From assembly GCF_000234665.1 (NCBI RefSeq), contig NC_018324.1, positions 243,501 through 307,500 on the forward strand: a stretch of 64,000 bases of DNA, given 5' to 3'. Below are positions 63,547 through 64,000 of the stretch, one piece after another. The position numbers and the translations under genes were made by a program. Within the stretch, counting starts at the first letter, position 1. Every line of letters starts with the position of its first letter. This DNA is from Leishmania mexicana MHOM/GT/2001/U1103 (taxonomy: Eukaryota; Euglenozoa; Kinetoplastea; Trypanosomatida; Trypanosomatidae). The notes beneath the pieces were generated by a model. That model was not told where the DNA came from, did no database searches, and was given only the letters and a program-made list of their open reading frames with translations.

Positions 63547-64000
63547 GCAACTCACGTGACGTGTGCATACCACCACCCATACGTGCACATGCAACCGTTC
63601 GAGTTCATAGATTGCGCTTGCAAACGCGAAGAAGAGGGAGAGCGGCGTGCGTTGAGCGGGTTGGTGATGCTGCTGGATGCATTTTTTTTGTACTCTTCTT
63701 CGTACCTCCCTGCTTTGCACGTCCCTGTCCCCTCTTCCACGGTCTGTGTAAAGTTGCATCGCCGACGTTCTCGCTCCATATCTCGCCGTACATGGGCGCG
63801 GGCGTGCCTAGAGGTGCAGCAGGGAAGGAGGAGGGGCGTGCGATAGGTTTCATTGGCCAGAGTCGCCATAGAACTGCTTTTCGTGGCAGCATCGGGGCCT
63901 CGAATGAGACTACAACGCCATCACTGTCGTGATATCGAGAAGCCGACAAAGCAAATACAGACACACATCGATCGACGGATCGTAGCGCAACTCACCACCT
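63547..64000. other. 3' flank of the last gene
   Basis: Mixed-composition spacer to the window end. It has short pyrimidine tracts near 63680-63750 and no further gene start. Confidence 0.6.

Noticed and set aside
1..64000. CRISPR arrays, insertion sequences, operons or Shine-Dalgarno sites
   Set aside because: Gene structure, spacer composition and trans-splice-like signals are those of a kinetoplastid eukaryote. No such prokaryotic features are present.

Overview
The window looks like chromosomal DNA of a kinetoplastid flagellate of the Leishmania group. Eleven long, intronless, GC-rich reading frames all lie on the + strand. They are separated by long T/C-rich, microsatellite-laden spacers, and most genes have a polypyrimidine tract followed by AG just upstream, as expected for trans-splicing of polycistronic transcripts. 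Repeats in the spacers resemble SIDER-type degenerate retroposons. The species cannot be fixed from the sequence alone. Two runs of exactly 100 N (52661-52760, 58979-59078) are scaffolding gaps.

Layout: 1-9159 holds no convincing gene (apart from a possible CDS tail at the very edge) and is an unusually long gene-free stretch. Then come a large protein with an N-terminal ubiquitin-like fold signature (9160-13017); a TPR/DnaJ co-chaperone (15942-19508); a small acidic-tailed protein of unknown role (21138-22451); a calpain-like protein without the catalytic Cys and His (24234-27596); a decayed cation-diffusion-facilitator (zinc transporter) pseudogene (about 28190-29425); a Ser/Arg-rich coiled-coil protein (31625-33307); the TFIIH p52/Tfb2 subunit (34178-35857); an ARM-like protein with an N-terminal hydrophobic segment (36707-38086); an ARL13-like GTPase with an N-terminal RIIa-type docking domain (39117-40022); a 1,935-residue protein combining cyclic-nucleotide-binding-like and C2-like domains (42729-48536); a triple CCCH zinc-finger protein (53333-55693); and a coiled-coil protein with a C-terminal C2-like domain (60901-63546).

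The genes do not form a pathway, which is normal for kinetoplastid polycistronic units. There is a loose flagellar flavour (ARL13-like, RIIa-type domain, CNB/C2 proteins). Gene expression is represented by TFIIH p52 and the CCCH protein. Protein folding is represented by the TPR/DnaJ protein.

The most noteworthy items are the zinc-transporter pseudogene, the calpain-like pseudoenzyme, the CNB-plus-C2 giant, two pairs of about 98% identical direct repeats (one pair about 43.8 kb apart), and a 474-bp perfect-looking duplication across an N gap that is most likely an assembly error.
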